A stretch of 64,000 nt of DNA from Nemopilema nomurai (GCA_003864495.1 ML133436.1:1717756-1781755), one strand, 5' to 3'. Counted from the first letter of the stretch, positions 1 through 13,689 are shown. Numbers and translations are program-made. Notes: generated from the sequence alone by a model not told the origin.

Positions 1-692
1 ACCACATGTAACATGATAACCTGTTGGGAAGGAAGACACACTTCTGAACGAATCACTTGTTAGCAAGCGTAAAAACCCAAATTAGTTTCCCGGCTGGATC
101 ATACCTTCATCAGTGGTTGGCACTGCCTGTGTACTTTCGTAATCTTAGGATAATCTATTCAAATATCGAAATGAAAAGCGGTTTTAGTGACATATTACAG
201 TTCCCAGTTGGCCTTTTTCGCTGGTTTTTGCTAAAGACCTTTGTAGGACTTGCTGTTAGGAAATAGGCCCAATGGGTCTCAACAGGCCAGTCAACCCTAT
301 GATAGTACAAGGGTAAAGAAAGCAATTTGAGATCATCTTTTGTATCATTCCATATATTTCATAATTACTCACCAGTTGCTGATTTCAAACACAATGATAA
401 TATTCAGATTCCCAAATTTCAGTGCTACAACATTAATATAACAATGCATTTCGCTAACTATTTTCGAGTTCGAGTTTGGCTAACTTTCCTAAAGCTTTTA
501 AATTTCCACGGTAGTTAGAATCGGTTTTGAAATGAATAATGCACTAGAAATAGTTATCATACGTAATTTGGAAAATTATACATATTCTGAGTTGTATTAA
601 ATAGAGCTTTGTTGCGGCAATAAAGGCAGGATGGCGTGGCAAACCACTCTCAGTGAATTGTGATAACAAACGCTGGATCTTGAGGTTCCTAA
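1..692. other. Intergenic, 3' side of fascin
   Basis: I see no coding region, RNA gene or clear repeat here. The small open frames lack similarity to anything I recognise and have no plausible splice context. The stretch follows the fascin stop codon on the minus strand, so its right part is probably fascin 3' UTR. I could not find a convincing minus-strand polyadenylation signal near the stop. Confidence 0.6.
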
Positions 693-1355
693 TTAGTGTT
701 CCCACAGGCAGTTTTTGTCGGTCTCCTCCGCAACGGCTTTCAGGCCTCCGCTTTGGTCACCCTTCAAGTACATGCCGTTCTTGGCTGCCTTGATGTACAT
801 GTGCTTTGTATCTTTCAGTATGATCGCGAATGACTCGCCACCTGCTTCGTCTCCTGATGCGATTATGGCATTATCACTGTCAACCGTCAGGAATTTCCCA
901 TTCTTTGCCTTTATCTTATAATGATCATCCTCGAAAAGAAGGTGGAGCACGTCGTAATTACCCCTGTTGCATTCCACCTTGGAAACGCCGCTGCGCATTC
1001 CTATGTATCCGAATTCTCCCCTGAGCACCAGCAACGGTCGGTTGACGATCCCGAGGCTGAACTGCTCCTTCTCCGCGGCAGAGTCGGCCGAGGCTACAAG
1101 CGCGCCAGACATTTTCGGGCTGAGATACTTCCCGTTGTTTCCTTTCAACGTGATTTTGTTCGCCACCCATTCCAAATGAAATTGACTGTCGTTTGTTGCT
1201 TCGGACCCGGTAGCAGTGATGGCACCCTTTTCCCATAACCCAGTACTTGTTAGTGTTCGTTTTGAACGCGACTTTGTTGTCAGAACCAGCAATATACTCC
1301 ATTTGGAAAATTTCAGTGTCTTCTGCCTCCAGCTGATTTGCGGTGACGTCAACAC
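693..1355 (-). CDS. FSCN: Fascin exon 2 (C-terminal beta-trefoils), one frameshift
   Basis: The exon begins at a TCTAG acceptor (plus 1356-1360) with VDVTANQLEAED and ends with a TAA at 693-695 after CLWEH. Homology runs in one frame up to TNKYWVMGK and then in another from AITATGSEA. A single surplus base in the minus-strand AAAAGGG run (plus 1225-1231) explains the switch, and the two parts join without loss of residues. The homopolymer context favours a sequence error over a dead gene. Confidence 0.88.
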   Translation of the reverse strand: MLTSPQISWRQKTLKFSKWSILLVLTTKSRSKRTLTSTGLWEKGAITATGSEATNDSQFHLEWVANKITLKGNNGKYLSPKMSGALVASADSAAEKEQFSLGIVNRPLLVLRGEFGYIGMRSGVSKVECNRGNYDVLHLLFEDDHYKIKAKNGKFLTVDSDNAIIASGDEAGGESFAIILKDTKHMYIKAAKNGMYLKGDQSGGLKAVAEETDKNCLWEH

Positions 1356-4300
1356 CTAGAGCGTGATTAAGGACAGTTAGAAAATAGATTCTGAAAATAG
1401 ATTCCAGATTAATAGGACGATTTGTTACATTGCTACTAGACAATTATTTAATCTGCATATCGCGAGGTAGACGCATAACTGCTGAGAATTCAGGTGAGTG
1501 TGTACTCTTTCGTTCTTGGTTACTTGGCATTTCAAAGAAAACAGTGCCAGGTTAGAGCTGGTGTAGCCGTGTTCTCTCGACTCTAAGTGCAGGCTAGAAA
1601 AACATTGGACAGTGTATGCAGCAAATCAAATTGAACTGCATTAAAAATTCAATTGAATCATAGAGCCTGTTGGAGAAGGCAATGCCCAACAGATGCAAGT
1701 TTTTCAGTATTTGGGCCTAAGTCCAGCATAAGAACGTTGGCAAGATGATTGTAAAAACGAATTTCAAAACAGGGCGAGTATACAAATGCCAATACACATG
1801 TCCTTTTGACAAGGAACTTGACTCGATGAAGATCCAGCCTCAGGGCATCCGACAGTTCACACTACAAATCTGCTTTTAATCTATTTCCATGCCGTGTTGC
1901 AAGTGGCATAAAATAGCCCATTCTCAACGCCTGAAACTATTTTTACGAAACGACTCCTTTGATTTACAACCATATGGTGGATAATACACACCCTTTCCTT
2001 AGTGCCATGTTCTACTACAAATGAGATAGTTTAATGATCGCATTGCCTAATAAATAAGATGATTTGGTTGATAAATAGCGGATAAGGGGGATGAGACGCG
2101 GGTTCCCCTTTTGGTTGGATCTAGCTAATGAAATTACACCGAATTGGAAACATGTGACTCAAAGCCATTTGTAACGTGACTCGCCTTCAGTTTATGATCG
2201 CCATTTTTAGGCCTGTTAGGCATCTATGAAGGCTCTAATTAAATTCTAGCAATAAACCTGAAATACCTCTTGGTAAATAAGACCTTAAAACTAGACCAAG
2301 CAGTCATTTTGATGGCAGAAGTATGAGCCCATCAGTTCCTCTATTTTGGATACAATACGAACTATTGGGGAAACTTTGGATATGTAAAAAATCTTGTGCT
2401 TTCGTTACAATGTGTCCCGAAGATGGGACTTTAAGTAAAGTAACAACTTAAATAACAGTGACAAACTACATACTTATTTTGATCCTCCTCCCCCCCCCCC
2501 CCCAAGTCATATAGACTGAGATTGAAACAATTTGTAACCACCGCCTTCCCCAATATATGGAATATCTTCCCCAGAAACTCTTGGGTGAGGAAGTCTCTAA
2601 ATTTCCCCTGTTTGCCAAAAAGTGTCCTCATTCATTTAGGAATTTCGTTTAAACGACTTACAACCAACAACAAAGATGAAGTAATTTTTCAATTTGTGTT
2701 TCCTGATCAGTGACAAATTTGCGTTTCCATGTTGCGGTAGGCCTCAAAGGAGACAAACAATTTGCGTTAAGGTGGTCAGCTCACTGTAAATTGCATTCTT
2801 TAGAATTTCGTACCAGTTTCAATCCTAAGCCATCTTAACGCCAGAATTTCGTACCATTTTTCACAGGTTTTGCTTATTGTAGTCCAAAATCTTAATTTCT
2901 AAAAACAGTGCTTACTCAGGTCAAAGTAGGGGTAAAATTTGGGGTAAAATTTTAATGATGTATGAAAATGAATATTTTTGATATAAATTATCAAACACCT
3001 ATTTTCTGCAGTATTTGCAAAATTTACCCTCTTCGAAATATTATAGAATGACGTAACAGTTTCTAGTCCTGCGTTGTCAGAGAAATCGCCATTCAATTTC
3101 ATTCCTTTGGTTTCAATAAGAAGTGGAATTCAGTACGATTTATTGGCCTTTATCTGACAATTTCTTGAAACTGTGTTGGGAGATGAGCTTTAACGAACAA
3201 TTCAACATGTTATTGAACTTTGAAGAAGAAAACTTAAAACGCGTCTCGGACCTTTCTCGTCAGACCAGTTTGAAAAGGATTGTGGTTGTGAAATCCATGG
3301 CTTTTAAATTCAAGAGATGAAGTTTCGCAAAGGTCGTAATAACTTTAGCGAAGAACTTTAACTTGTCCTGTTGCGACCTGCTGCCTTTGAAGAAGCCACT
3401 TCTTATTCGCTTAACCGCCTCGCAACAAATAATTACGACGTTTCGCAACGCCTTTGCGAGAAAGTTACGACTAACAATTCACCACGTACTAGAGTCGCGA
3501 GATCGCTACATTTTCAATTCTATTTTAGAAGACAAACAATTTTGGAGCTGTTCCAAACACTGGTTTTACGTTGGGGACGGACCCTTATGGGCAACTCTGG
3601 AGATAAATTATAAAAATTTACACCATTATTAAAATGATATATCATGGGCAGTGCAATCATTGAGGGTGGCAAAAGTGGGGGTTGTGCGTTTTGCTGACAA
3701 AAGACTGCCCCTCCTTTCCTTTCAGCCATTTGTCATCAACTCCTGCTATAAATATCCGTCTGCATTTGGGATTTGCTAAATAACCCGGAAATGGTTTCAC
3801 GGCCAGGGTCAGCTGATCGGTAGTGTCTACGGACTAAAACAGATTCTTGGCCTTTGTCGTCAATCTATTTCTCTCCAAATATCTATTGTTAATGACTACG
3901 AGTTTGAGACTGGGATAGTAATAGATTTGACAAGTATCATTTGTTATACCGAGGCGATTAACTTCTGGAGTTTTCACTGGGGCTAAACGCCCAGTCCATT
4001 TGTGTCAGAATACTTCCTGCTTGGACAATCCTAAGGCCATCTTACGCAAAGGGCTATTTAGTTTGGTCAATAACGTGATTTATTCTCGATAGTCGACGGA
4101 ATCTACTTGTTTGGCGAGATGTGACGCATACAAACGGAAGCGGGCTCTTAATGATAAACAAAGGCTCACCTTGTTTAATTGACACATTCTTCCCGTTGTG
4201 TGAGACGAGTCTTACTTGAGCATGGCTAGTTCCCATTTGGTAAAGCTCGTCTTTCGACGCCGTGAGAGTTGCCTTTCCAGCTTGAATCCTACCTTTAGGC

Positions 4301-4965
4301 CCATACGGTATTAGATACTTCCCCTCTCTGTCCTTGAATGCCACCAGGTTGTCATGAAACTCGAGCACCAGTTCGCAATCTTCACTTACTTCGTCCACGA
4401 GTTTTCCACTTCTGTCGAGAAATTTCCCACTGGAAGCCTGAAGGGCGTACCTTGCCCCCAGAAACTGCAGCGTAATGACGGCATCTGACCCCCATGGAAC
4501 ATCTTCGTCGGCATGAAACTCGTCACCATCCATACGGACATGTCTCTTCCGTGAAACACTTTTCAAGTTAACCTGTGGATGTAATGCCAGGTGAACTGCC
4601 CATTTCGCCCGATCCTCTAATTTTCTCGTCGGACAATTCACCAAATCCCCATTACCAACTAAATAATGTCCAAAATGGCTTTTCACACCCCAGCGTCCGT
4701 CCGTACCAACTTCGATCTCGAACTTCGCGTCATCTTCCTTCTCTTCGCCATCGCACCGTATGTTTCCGTTTTTGTCAGCGACAAGGTATCTTCCTTGAGA
4801 GCTTTTAAAATAGCCTGCATTGGTACCTGCCTCTTGTTCGAACGACCACATCTGTTTCTTTCGCAAGGCAAGGCCATTGGCGTTTATTCGGAATCCAAAC
4901 GATTCTGCCGTGAGATATTTGCCATCCGGGTTCACCAGACCGAACTGCAGTTTGGTATTCGCCAT
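693..4965 (-). CDS. FSCN: Fascin (actin-bundling protein), two exons
   Basis: Fascin crosslinks parallel actin filaments in filopodia and microvilli and is built from four beta-trefoil domains. Exon 1 is 4170-4965 (start ATG at 4965) and exon 2 is 693-1355, joined in phase 1 across a 2.8-kb intron with GTGAGC donor and TCTAG acceptor. The predicted product is about 485 aa; human fascin-1 is 493 aa. Recognisable family motifs in order are LQFGLVN, KYLTAESFGF, KKQMW, HPQVNLKSV, DVPWGSDAVITL, AGKATLT, KVAFKT, ITLKGNNGKYL, RGEFGYIG, YLKGD and the C-terminal SLWEY-like CLWEH. The frame also extends upstream to 5067 with a second ATG at 5013, but the 4965 start matches the usual fascin N terminus best. 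One extra base near 1225-1231 breaks the frame of exon 2. The residue aligned with human Ser39 (PKC site) is Ala by my alignment. Confidence 0.93.
1356..4169 (-). other. Fascin intron 1
   Basis: This 2.8-kb intron has canonical ends and no recognisable gene. It holds a 14-base C run at 2490-2503 and a partly self-complementary stretch around 3320-3465 (TTTCGCAAAGGTCGTAAT and a broken inverse copy), which could be a degraded fold-back element. Confidence 0.75.
2490..2503. repeat. Poly-C run (14 C)
   Basis: This is an uninterrupted run of 14 C following GATCCTCCT. A 13-base G run at 20267-20279 has a loosely similar flank on the opposite strand (GATCC nearby and GAGATT beyond the run). Confidence 0.9.
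4170..4965 (-). CDS. FSCN: Fascin exon 1 (beta-trefoils 1, 2 and start of 3)
   Basis: This exon encodes roughly residues 1-265. It ends after the NVSIKQG segment at a GTGAGC donor, in phase 1, at the position where human fascin continues from STRQG to MDLSANQ. The open frame reads past the donor for about 38 codons of non-homologous sequence, which supports the splice call. Confidence 0.9.
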
Positions 4966-5067
4966 GATGATGTCCCCACTCGACTTCCTTTCTCCGTTCA
5001 CTGCTTGTGACATGTTCTTCAATTTATAGGCAACACCCAAACCGACACAGTTCTTATCGGCGACCAA

Positions 5068-8000
5068 TTCCGCTTGTCAAAACGCAGCTAGAGTTTTTGT
5101 GTTGTCTGAAGGTTAAACAGAGCCGAGTCGCTTTGTTCAAACAATAGATAGTCCCTAGACGGTGCTCCGATTGCCCACTGGACCATTCGCCAAGATGATC
5201 TATACTTCCTGATTGGGTATCATTTCACAAATTACCTTCCTTGTGAGTGCTTTTTGACTTCCTGAATGCTTTTGTCCTCTCGAGTCGAAGTCAAAGCTAC
5301 CTGCCAGTGAAGAGATTCCACTCATTGAATTGAATGGAAACGTGCTTCGGGACAGCTGCTGTTCTCCTTCGCAAGGGGATGTTTCCTGCGACGTGACCCG
5401 ATTCTATCACAGGCCAAATCCAAAAGATAATAAAAAATTTGGTGTTTTTAGCATATCTAAATTGTGTTCAGAGGTGATTCGACTTGTGGTACAACGCTAG
5501 GTCAAATGCTCCTTCACATCTGTTATAAAGTCCTCCGCCGCTGTTATGATGAAGTGAGTGGTGAAATGCAGTGTATTAATGGGGATCGGCCAAAAATACG
5601 GCAAAACCTCAACAATTTGGAGACCGCGAACGAGAAGTTGTGTGAAAAGCGGTGAAGTGCCGGTCGTTTAATTTTGTCATCTTCAGCGAAAACCTCAGCT
5701 CATCTTGGTTTCCGTTCAAAGATGCGCTTTATTTAGTACTATTCACCGTATAAGAACAAAAGACGCATAGAAACGCCATGTGTCCTGCAACAAAAATCAC
5801 ATGACCAGGTGCCCCTCTCTCTCTATCTCACTCTTTTCATAATTCGACTTTTGTCTTACCATTTTCCCTCGGTGAATACTATTATATTTCCAAACAGTAA
5901 GCTATCACGTTTGCATTATTTCATTTTGTCGTTGTACGAGCATTGTTCAATTATCTTTGTGCCCTGTCTGCTCTTAACTGAAGTGGAGGTACTTCAAAGG
6001 GGGAGCATTGAAAGTGGTGGTTGTACAATGGAAAAACCTAGAGAGTGGGGGCAATTTATTAGAGGAACCTATCTTAAATGTAAAAGCATAGAGACTTTAG
6101 AATAAAAATGGGTAACAAAAACGTTAGAACAAGTTCTAAACTTAATTTTCTAGAGTAACTTCAAGCATAAATTAAATCCTGTATTATGAAAACACGTTGA
6201 TTATGTGATTATAGCAGCTTTTAAGAAAGGCCTTCAAAAACCAAGCAAAAATCCTTCCCAAATTAACAACAGGATTTGTGTTGAGAACTACTTTTTTCTG
6301 GGAAACTATGCGAAACATGTGCTATGTGGTTGCTGTTGCAGCTATTGTTTGATCCTTGCTGTTGTTGAGCTAAAGGGATAAATGCACTGAACTTGTTATT
6401 GAGCTCTCACACAACTTTGACGGACAAACTTCAGATATTGCATATTGCACATGCGTTGATCCGCAAAAGTCGAGCAGAATATCAAGAGCTTGGCCAAACA
6501 AAACACACACGACAACCACGACAATTGCGAACTCGTTCAAATTAGTCTCCACAAGGCTTGGCTAGGCCCAACAACATTCGGCCAAACGCTTCGTGTTCGA
6601 TTCTCAGCAAGCCGCACGTTTCAGGCAGCTTCTATTATTCATTATAAAGAATTTTTTGTTGAGCTTTATTATTCCGCAGATGTTTTAATGGTTACATTGT
6701 ACTGTTTGCCTTATCTCTTATCGCAAGCTTGATTTAAGTCTAAGCACTTGTAATTCTTTACCTTGAAAATTTGCGAGGAAATTTTAAGAGCAAAGGGCTA
6801 AGAATCATGATCACTTTTTAATGGCAACCATCGTTATCTTCTTTGCACCAGGCCACATATCATCAAAGGCTTAGTAAAAAGTGCCAAGTGAATCTTGCAA
6901 ATCTTTGGCGTTTCTCAAACGGAGGACACAATATTAAAACGAAGCGTTCACATTTCATTTCATATATAAGAAATTTAAATTCATCAGATTCAGAGCCTTC
7001 ACACAAGCCGCTGTCATATTGATTTTGATTATACGTCAACTTTCCAGTCTCAAAATATTTGTTTAGGGGATACTAAGTTTGACAATCTGTGCCAAGTATT
7101 AGTTCTTTTGATATCACTATGTTATCTTTTACTTTCCATTCGCAGCGAGATCTTGCGAATATGAAGTCACCCATTTATTTATTTATTTATTTATTTATTT
7201 ATCTGGTCATTAGAAAACATTTCCAGTAGAATTTTTGTCCCATAACGATTAAGCAAGAAAGGGCTCAAGTCAATACTGGTAAAGACTACCTAGGCCCATA
7301 CAAAATCATACCAAGAATATTTGGAGCATTTTGCCATGCTTTCAAATCGGTGTTTCTCAATTACAATACAATTTTTCATACAGAATTAACAATCAGAAAG
7401 TACACTCTATTTCGTAACTCATCGTGTGATATTTGCTCCAAAGTATTACCTTCTTTTTATGGAAGCACGTGTTAAGTATTTTCTACTGCGACGCTTCCTC
7501 GCACTCTTTTATTTTCTGAATTGTTTTGACACGCTACACATCCAATGTACACTCAAAAGCCAAGACTTGAGGGCCCTCAATTGTTGCCATTTCGACTCCA
7601 GGAAGCTGCTTGAGGTAAAGGAAGGAAATAAGATTCCTCTTATCAAGTCTGCTTGAGAAGCTCAAAGCACTTTCATGATTAAAAGTTCAGCAGTACCATG
7701 TTTAACAACAAATACATCCTCACTTCAAGACAACAAGACATGACAGAAAATTGATAGGAAGCACAGCGCAACCATACAACGCAACGCAGTAACGCAATAC
7801 AATAGCACTGAGTTCAAACTGCAACGAGAAAACAGAGCAAAAGAAGGCATTTCTTGTTCTGGGACGTAAGGAGTACTGAAAAAGCGTAGGGGCTAGGTAA
7901 AAAGGGGGTGCATGACCACTCCTACTTTTGAATCCGGGAGGGGCACTTTTTGGGTATGGAGGGCACTATATTTTTTTTATAGTTTCCCAGACTGTGGAGG

Positions 8001-8228
8001 CATGACCTCTCTATGAATGTCAACTACTTCTAGGGGTACTGTTACGTTTTCCAATATCGTGACTCTAAGCAAGTAACTGTATTTATATATGTATGTATGC
8101 ATGTTTGCATCTATGTGTGTATGTCTTTTTTATAAATACGTAGTTGATAAGATAGTCATCAAGACTGAGTTGGTTGGTTATTCAGTCTCTATTTTCAGAT
8201 GAATAACATAAAGAATAAGACGTTTACC
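5068..8228. other. Intergenic: fascin upstream, GPCR-1 downstream
   Basis: No gene is visible. The left end should contain the fascin promoter and 5' UTR and the right end the 3' UTR of the first receptor. The only clear repeat is an ATTT microsatellite at 7173-7202. Open frames of 60-98 codons here have no recognisable domain. Confidence 0.6.
7173..7202. repeat. (ATTT)n microsatellite
   Basis: About seven and a half perfect ATTT units lie in intergenic DNA between fascin and the first receptor gene. Confidence 0.95.
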
Positions 8229-10756
8229 TTATCTGCCATCTTCGGATTCAACATTCAGCTGAACAATTCTGTTTTTGAAGACGTCGATACCAGATGTGGG
8301 GGAATGTCCCGGGGATTCCTCGTCGTCGTCATAGTAGAGCGGGGTCTTTTCAGATTTGGCGATTTCCTGCATCTTCTCTCGTTCCATGAAGAGAACCATG
8401 TGCAGCTTCGGGTAGACGTACGCAATCAGAAACAAAAAGCAGTGACAGATGGTCATAATCATACCAACTTCAACCTTTTGCAGCAAGGGCATTGCCCAGA
8501 AGACTACTATGTACACGAAGGCCATGAGATAGAAACAGCAAGATGTCAAGCACTGCCACTTGAACTCGCCAAAGCGGGCTTCCACGTTGGGCACCCCGCA
8601 GTTGAAGAAGTTGAGAAGCACGCTGAAGACAACGACCAAACCGTACGCGATCCAGAATGCATAGCCACGGAACAGAGACGATTCCACGTACTTGACATCC
8701 CAGTCATCAGTGTCATCATAGATCATGGTGACTTTCTCAAGGTACAGCCCCGCGGCTATTAGCCCGCCTTCGAGGGCGACTAGAAACAGACCGACAAATA
8801 GGCCCTTTCCACTCGCTCCTGTGCGGCTAAGGAGCCACGTCTTTGAAATCAATGCAGCGAACACAATGGTGAGTCCGATGTTCAAGAGCGCAGTGTACAC
8901 GATGGCGCTGATCACCGTTGGCTTGAAGATCAGTACGACTGACGATGCAAAGACGATGATTACGCCAACAAGCAGAACCTGCATTGTGCCATTGCCAGCT
9001 ACCATCATCACTTCGCAGTCTTTGTTTTGGTTGAATATGAACATGGTGAAGAAGGTGAAGAGCAAGCCGACTACCAGGAGAAATATGGCGAATTCCGAGA
9101 CAGGGTTTTTGAGCTTCATATGAAGTAGCTTGAATTCTTTGCATTCAGTTTGCTGTGGGTTTGCTGTTTGATGCTCGGAGCACTTGAAGCACTTCGAATT
9201 GCTCGTGTTTGAAATTGTCATGTTGGGACATGGCGCGCAGGTCCAGCAGCACCGTGGACCAGTCGAAGGATAGTGGATTCCTTCTCCAGACAAGCAGTCC
9301 CTACTGCACTTTGATATAGGCGCCGCTTCGCTTTCTCCACTGAACTGCACCTTGCTCATATCAAATGCTAATGCAGGGTCGTCCTCTCTCTTCCAAGTAC
9401 CAACCTGTACGTACTTTGTGGTCGATGATGTATTCCCCTGCACGTTGTGTATGCTGAAAGACTCTGCCATGACTTGGCCCGTCTTCGTTGAATCTGATTT
9501 TGCTCTTTGTTAACGGTGACTGGAAGTTCAGTTTTTTCATGCATTCGAACAGGCTCGGCTTTTGTGAAACCATGCAATCTTGCAGCCCAGTTGCAATGAC
9601 ATAAACGGCATCAATCGCATAGCCAGCTGTTTTCTTGTGCTTCAGGACCCCTGCAACAACTTTCTCCTTCGCAGCGTTGCAGGCATCAGTCTGCTCCTTC
9701 GTAAGGGCTTGTCCGCTTTCGGTGCAATGCGCATTAGCTCCCTCTGCTTTCATCGCCTCCTTCATCCAAAGACTATTGTTTTTGCTATTCATCTCCCTGT
9801 TTGTTATGTATCCTTCGAATCCCTGTGGCTCCAGGCTAGCTGCCTGCAGGTATATCATTCCGCTGGCTTGCTCCAAAAGGCTGGCTGTTGCTTCCAGCGC
9901 CTCCTTCACCGATGTCGTACTGACCCACGTGACATCACTTAGATTTTGCTTTTCAGCCTCCATCATAACTGTGACTGTGTCTTTTAAGTCGAGATTAACA
10001 ACAACCACTTTTGCTTGCTTTTTGTTACCAAAATCCCGAACGCCTCCTTAATTCTTTGTCACTTTTAGCTACACCTCGCTCTGAATAACATAGGCCTGCT
10101 TTGGTGAGTCCATCTTGAATCACGCCCAATCCCTTCTTCCCTCTTTGGTCCCCTGTGGCGATCAGTGTCGTGTATTCGACTTTCATCTTCTTCACAATGC
10201 CAACAACGGCCTTTCCTTTCGAAACGTCTTCGGGATAAGTAGACAGTAATCCGCTGACCTCTTCATTTTCGATCCCATCTGGCTTCAGTCGTGCATTATC
10301 AGCCGCGTAGCTTATCTGAGGAATCTTTTCAAAATTCAGCAGCTTCAACGCTTCAAACGACTCCTTTTTAAACTCCCCCACCACTGCAGACACGGGCGTT
10401 TCCTGCCCCGGCGTTCCCGCTTTGTAATTACGCCGCGCGCCGTTGTACGCGTACGCGATATCTTTCGCTTTTTCGCTGCTGCCGCACGTGTCTTGTATGT
10501 CGAAACCAAGCTTCTGATCTATCGTAAGTTCGCCAAGTAGCTTGTCGTCCTTGTTTATTTCTTCAATCGCAAAGCGAATAGCTTCAGAAACAGCGAGACC
10601 TTCGTAATTAATTCCTTTACAACTGCCATTTATGTTCTTTAGCACGGGTATGGCCGCACCGATAACCAAGTCGCCGCTGCTCCGTTCGGCAGACACCGAA
10701 AGAGAGAGCAAAGTCACTATAACGCACAGCGACAAGTAAGAATTCGGCATTTTCAT
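8229..10756 (-). CDS. Class C GPCR, mGluR-like, intronless (GPCR-1)
   Basis: This is a predicted plasma-membrane receptor of about 841 aa. Order of parts: signal peptide (MKMPNSYLSLCVIVTLLSLS), Venus-flytrap ligand-binding domain, cysteine-rich NCD3G domain (CSRDCLSGEG, CCWTCAPCPN, CFKCSEHQ), seven membrane segments beginning near VSEFAIFLLVVG, and a short acidic tail. The last membrane segment carries YPKLHMVLF, the counterpart of the mGluR PK motif. There are no introns. Two frame changes interrupt it, at about 10041-10050 and 9474-9482. Each is repaired by removing one base, and homology to GPCR-2 continues straight across both, so the gene may be intact in the organism. Residues that contact glutamate in mGluRs do not appear conserved, so the ligand is unknown. 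A broken pseudogene is the alternative. Confidence 0.88.
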
Positions 10757-13689
10757 TGCAGCTCGTTTCCTTAGACCTCGCTGTCGATATCCTTATCTGC
10801 AGGCCTGTGGAGGAGAGCGAATTGTTTAAAAAACATCCTTCTTAGAAATCAATCATTCTATTTGTTAGGGGTACAGTAAAGTGAGTCATTAAGTTCATAT
10901 AAGTGCTGTTATTATGTCATCTAGTCCTTTATGTTTTCTGTAATCACATTTAAACGATGTGTGAGACATATCTGTAATTGTTCTGGTGCTTTAACCTCAT
11001 AAGGGCTGTTCTCGAAGTTAATTCCTAGAGGACCCTGTTAGGCTCGTTTAAAAGCAACGGGGACAAAAAGCCTGTTTCACCCGTCTCACTCAGACGATGC
11101 ACCCTAGTTAAGCTAGTCACAATATTTGCAAAATTATGTCCCATTCTCAAAATTCCAACAAAATATCTAAGATAGCGCATATGTACCAGGTCCTTCACAT
11201 TCCGAATTGTTAATTGAGATTTGTCGACTTAAAAATTATCCTTTATGATGATAGCACCTATACCTTGCAAATAGTAAGTTATTTCTCAGGCAGATAGACA
11301 TTATTCGCAATTGTTGCTAGTAAGGAAAATGTTTACCCTACCACCTGCTGCGTCAAGCAATCTAATGAACAGTCGCTCAAACCTACTATAGATATAGGCC
11401 AGTCGTGTGGAGATATTAAAGACGATAAAGGGTTATAAAAATCATGTTAATGTTGTTTTCAGTGGAAGATACAGTGTTGTATTTCACCCTCTTAACGTCA
11501 TGTGGATTGCTTATTGATTTATAATACCGCATGCGATACACTTACCATAAATTGGATTCGTCAAGTCAAAACTTTTAGCCGAGACACAGGCACACAGCTG
11601 CAGAGTGGAGTCTCCTTCATAAACACCCAGTGCTCAGCCGATTTTGCAAGACGCGTTCTAATCATCATTTCCAGCCTATTAGTTTCACCGATCAAGCAAA
11701 GCTCTAGATTACGGCCTATGAAGTGATTGGCCACTGTAACTTTCCTCCGTTTTGTCAAATTCGAGCTTGGCTTTGGTTTGAAAAAGTATTCAATCGCGAG
11801 GTCTTCCATAGGCCACTGCATTTGTGATTTCTCTGCTCGATTGCGTGATGAATATTAGAGATAAAATGTCCAGGTGTTATAATGAATTTTGAATCATGAA
11901 TAAAAGAATAAATCGGTTTGTTGTCAAATGAAGAAAGAAAAAGCTAATACGGCGGATCTTACGTGCTTAGCGGAGACCTGAGAGGTTTTTGATTCAGATC
12001 TAACCAAGCTTAACGTAAATGCAACATTTCCATGTCACAAAGAATATTTAGCATTGCAACCTTTTGATGTCTTTTAAATTACAAAAGGAGCCATTAGAGT
12101 CAACTTCAACCAAACTGGCTCTGCGAAGGAGGAGGTCTTAAAATTGCAAACAGTGTTGTGAAAGAAATGCTTGATTTCCTTGCCTTTGTACAATTTTGCA
12201 ATAAAACATGCTTTCCATAATTCTTTTTAACCATTTTCTCATAGAAATTTGCAGCTTCCTTTTTATTTACATGCTTTGGCATATTACTCTTGATTTTGCC
12301 AATTTTATTTTTCATATAGCGAAGGACGTTTAGAGTAATTCAAGTATACATTTCAGCATGGAAAAATTTGACTCTAATGTTGATGAGGAAGTAGAAACAA
12401 CTTTCAGAAATGCAACAGGCATGAGATACAACAATGGGCAGTATTGTTGCTACCAAAACAACGGATAGAAATATGAAAAGAGGCCCACATATACCTTTTT
12501 TTGCTTCAAAGTCTTTTTTCAATTTATACTCAAAATTTTAATGGAAGATCAAACTTAATTTTTTACCACGAGTAAATAAATTTTTTTAATAATCAGTATT
12601 TTACCGGAGTAAATTGACATGGTAAAAAACAGCACGAGTCGAACAGCTCAAAGAGCTAGATGATTTTTTAGCAATGGTGGGGAAGAAGTTAAAAGTTAAA
12701 TAAAAACCTCGGGCAACTTTCTTTGGGATAAAGCAACGATGCAAAGTCTGAGAAGCTTGAGTCCTTTTTGCCTGGGTGATCGTAGCATCTCCTGTGTTCT
12801 TCATTGAATTTTATGCAGATATTTAGTGCTGAATTGTGAGAACATACTTCTGGGTTCAAAAATTGTGGTTACTTGTTTACGTATTTTGCTAATATTTCTG
12901 AAAATAAATGTCTATTCAGGACATTCTAGCTAAAACTGAAAAGCATACGAGAACTCAGACTGACTTCAGTACATTCATATGATAAACGCTTATAGGAACC
13001 ACTTTATAAGGAACCTACATGTAGAAGGCCAAAATGTTTAAAGAACTAAAAACTAAAAACTACAACTAAAAACGAAATCCCTAAAGAACTTTTCGATTTG
13101 AAAATTTTTTATAACTGCAAGCATCAAGAACTAAGAAGCCGGTTCCATTCATTTACAGCCAATGCTCGCATATATTGTTTGCTATTCGTGTGTCAAGTGC
13201 TTCATTGAGAAGTTTCCGCATATGCTGTCTCGCCCCTCTCTCTATTAAGTGTTAAGGCTTATTGTAGTCAAAGCACTGAAAGTGGAAACTTGAGGAACTT
13301 TTAAGGACTTTTGGTACTAAAATCTGATGATTTGAGGTCTACGAATAAGAAATTTTGGAGCTAGGCCTTGAGGTAGGTTCCTTACAAAAAAGCGTGTATG
13401 TTATCAGACTTACAGGAACAATATTAGACATGGCGGTCAAACGAATGAACGACGGAGCAGACTAAATAAAAGTACTGTTCTGCAAAAAGTCTAACAGGGT
13501 ATCGTTGTACAAGGTACAACAAACGAAACCTTGATTTGTGCTGAAAGAAAGCTTGGCAACGTTCTGCTTTTTGCACATGTTTACACTTTGCTGTCTTAAA
13601 GATATCTTCCTATGTCTTCTTCTAAGGTCCCTTATAAAGCATTTACATTTCATAAACAGAATTTGCTGTGGCATGTCAAGTAAAACATT
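10757..13689. other. Intergenic between GPCR-1 and LINE remnant
   Basis: I see no gene. The left end should contain the GPCR-1 promoter. Open frames at 11502-11821 and 12106-12804 are short, AT-rich and unrecognised. Confidence 0.55.

Noticed and set aside
6545..6620. tRNA or tRNA-derived SINE candidate (TGTTCGATTCTCAGCAAGCC)
   Set aside because: There is a B-box-like word and a weak A-box-like word, but I could not pair an acceptor stem or an anticodon arm.
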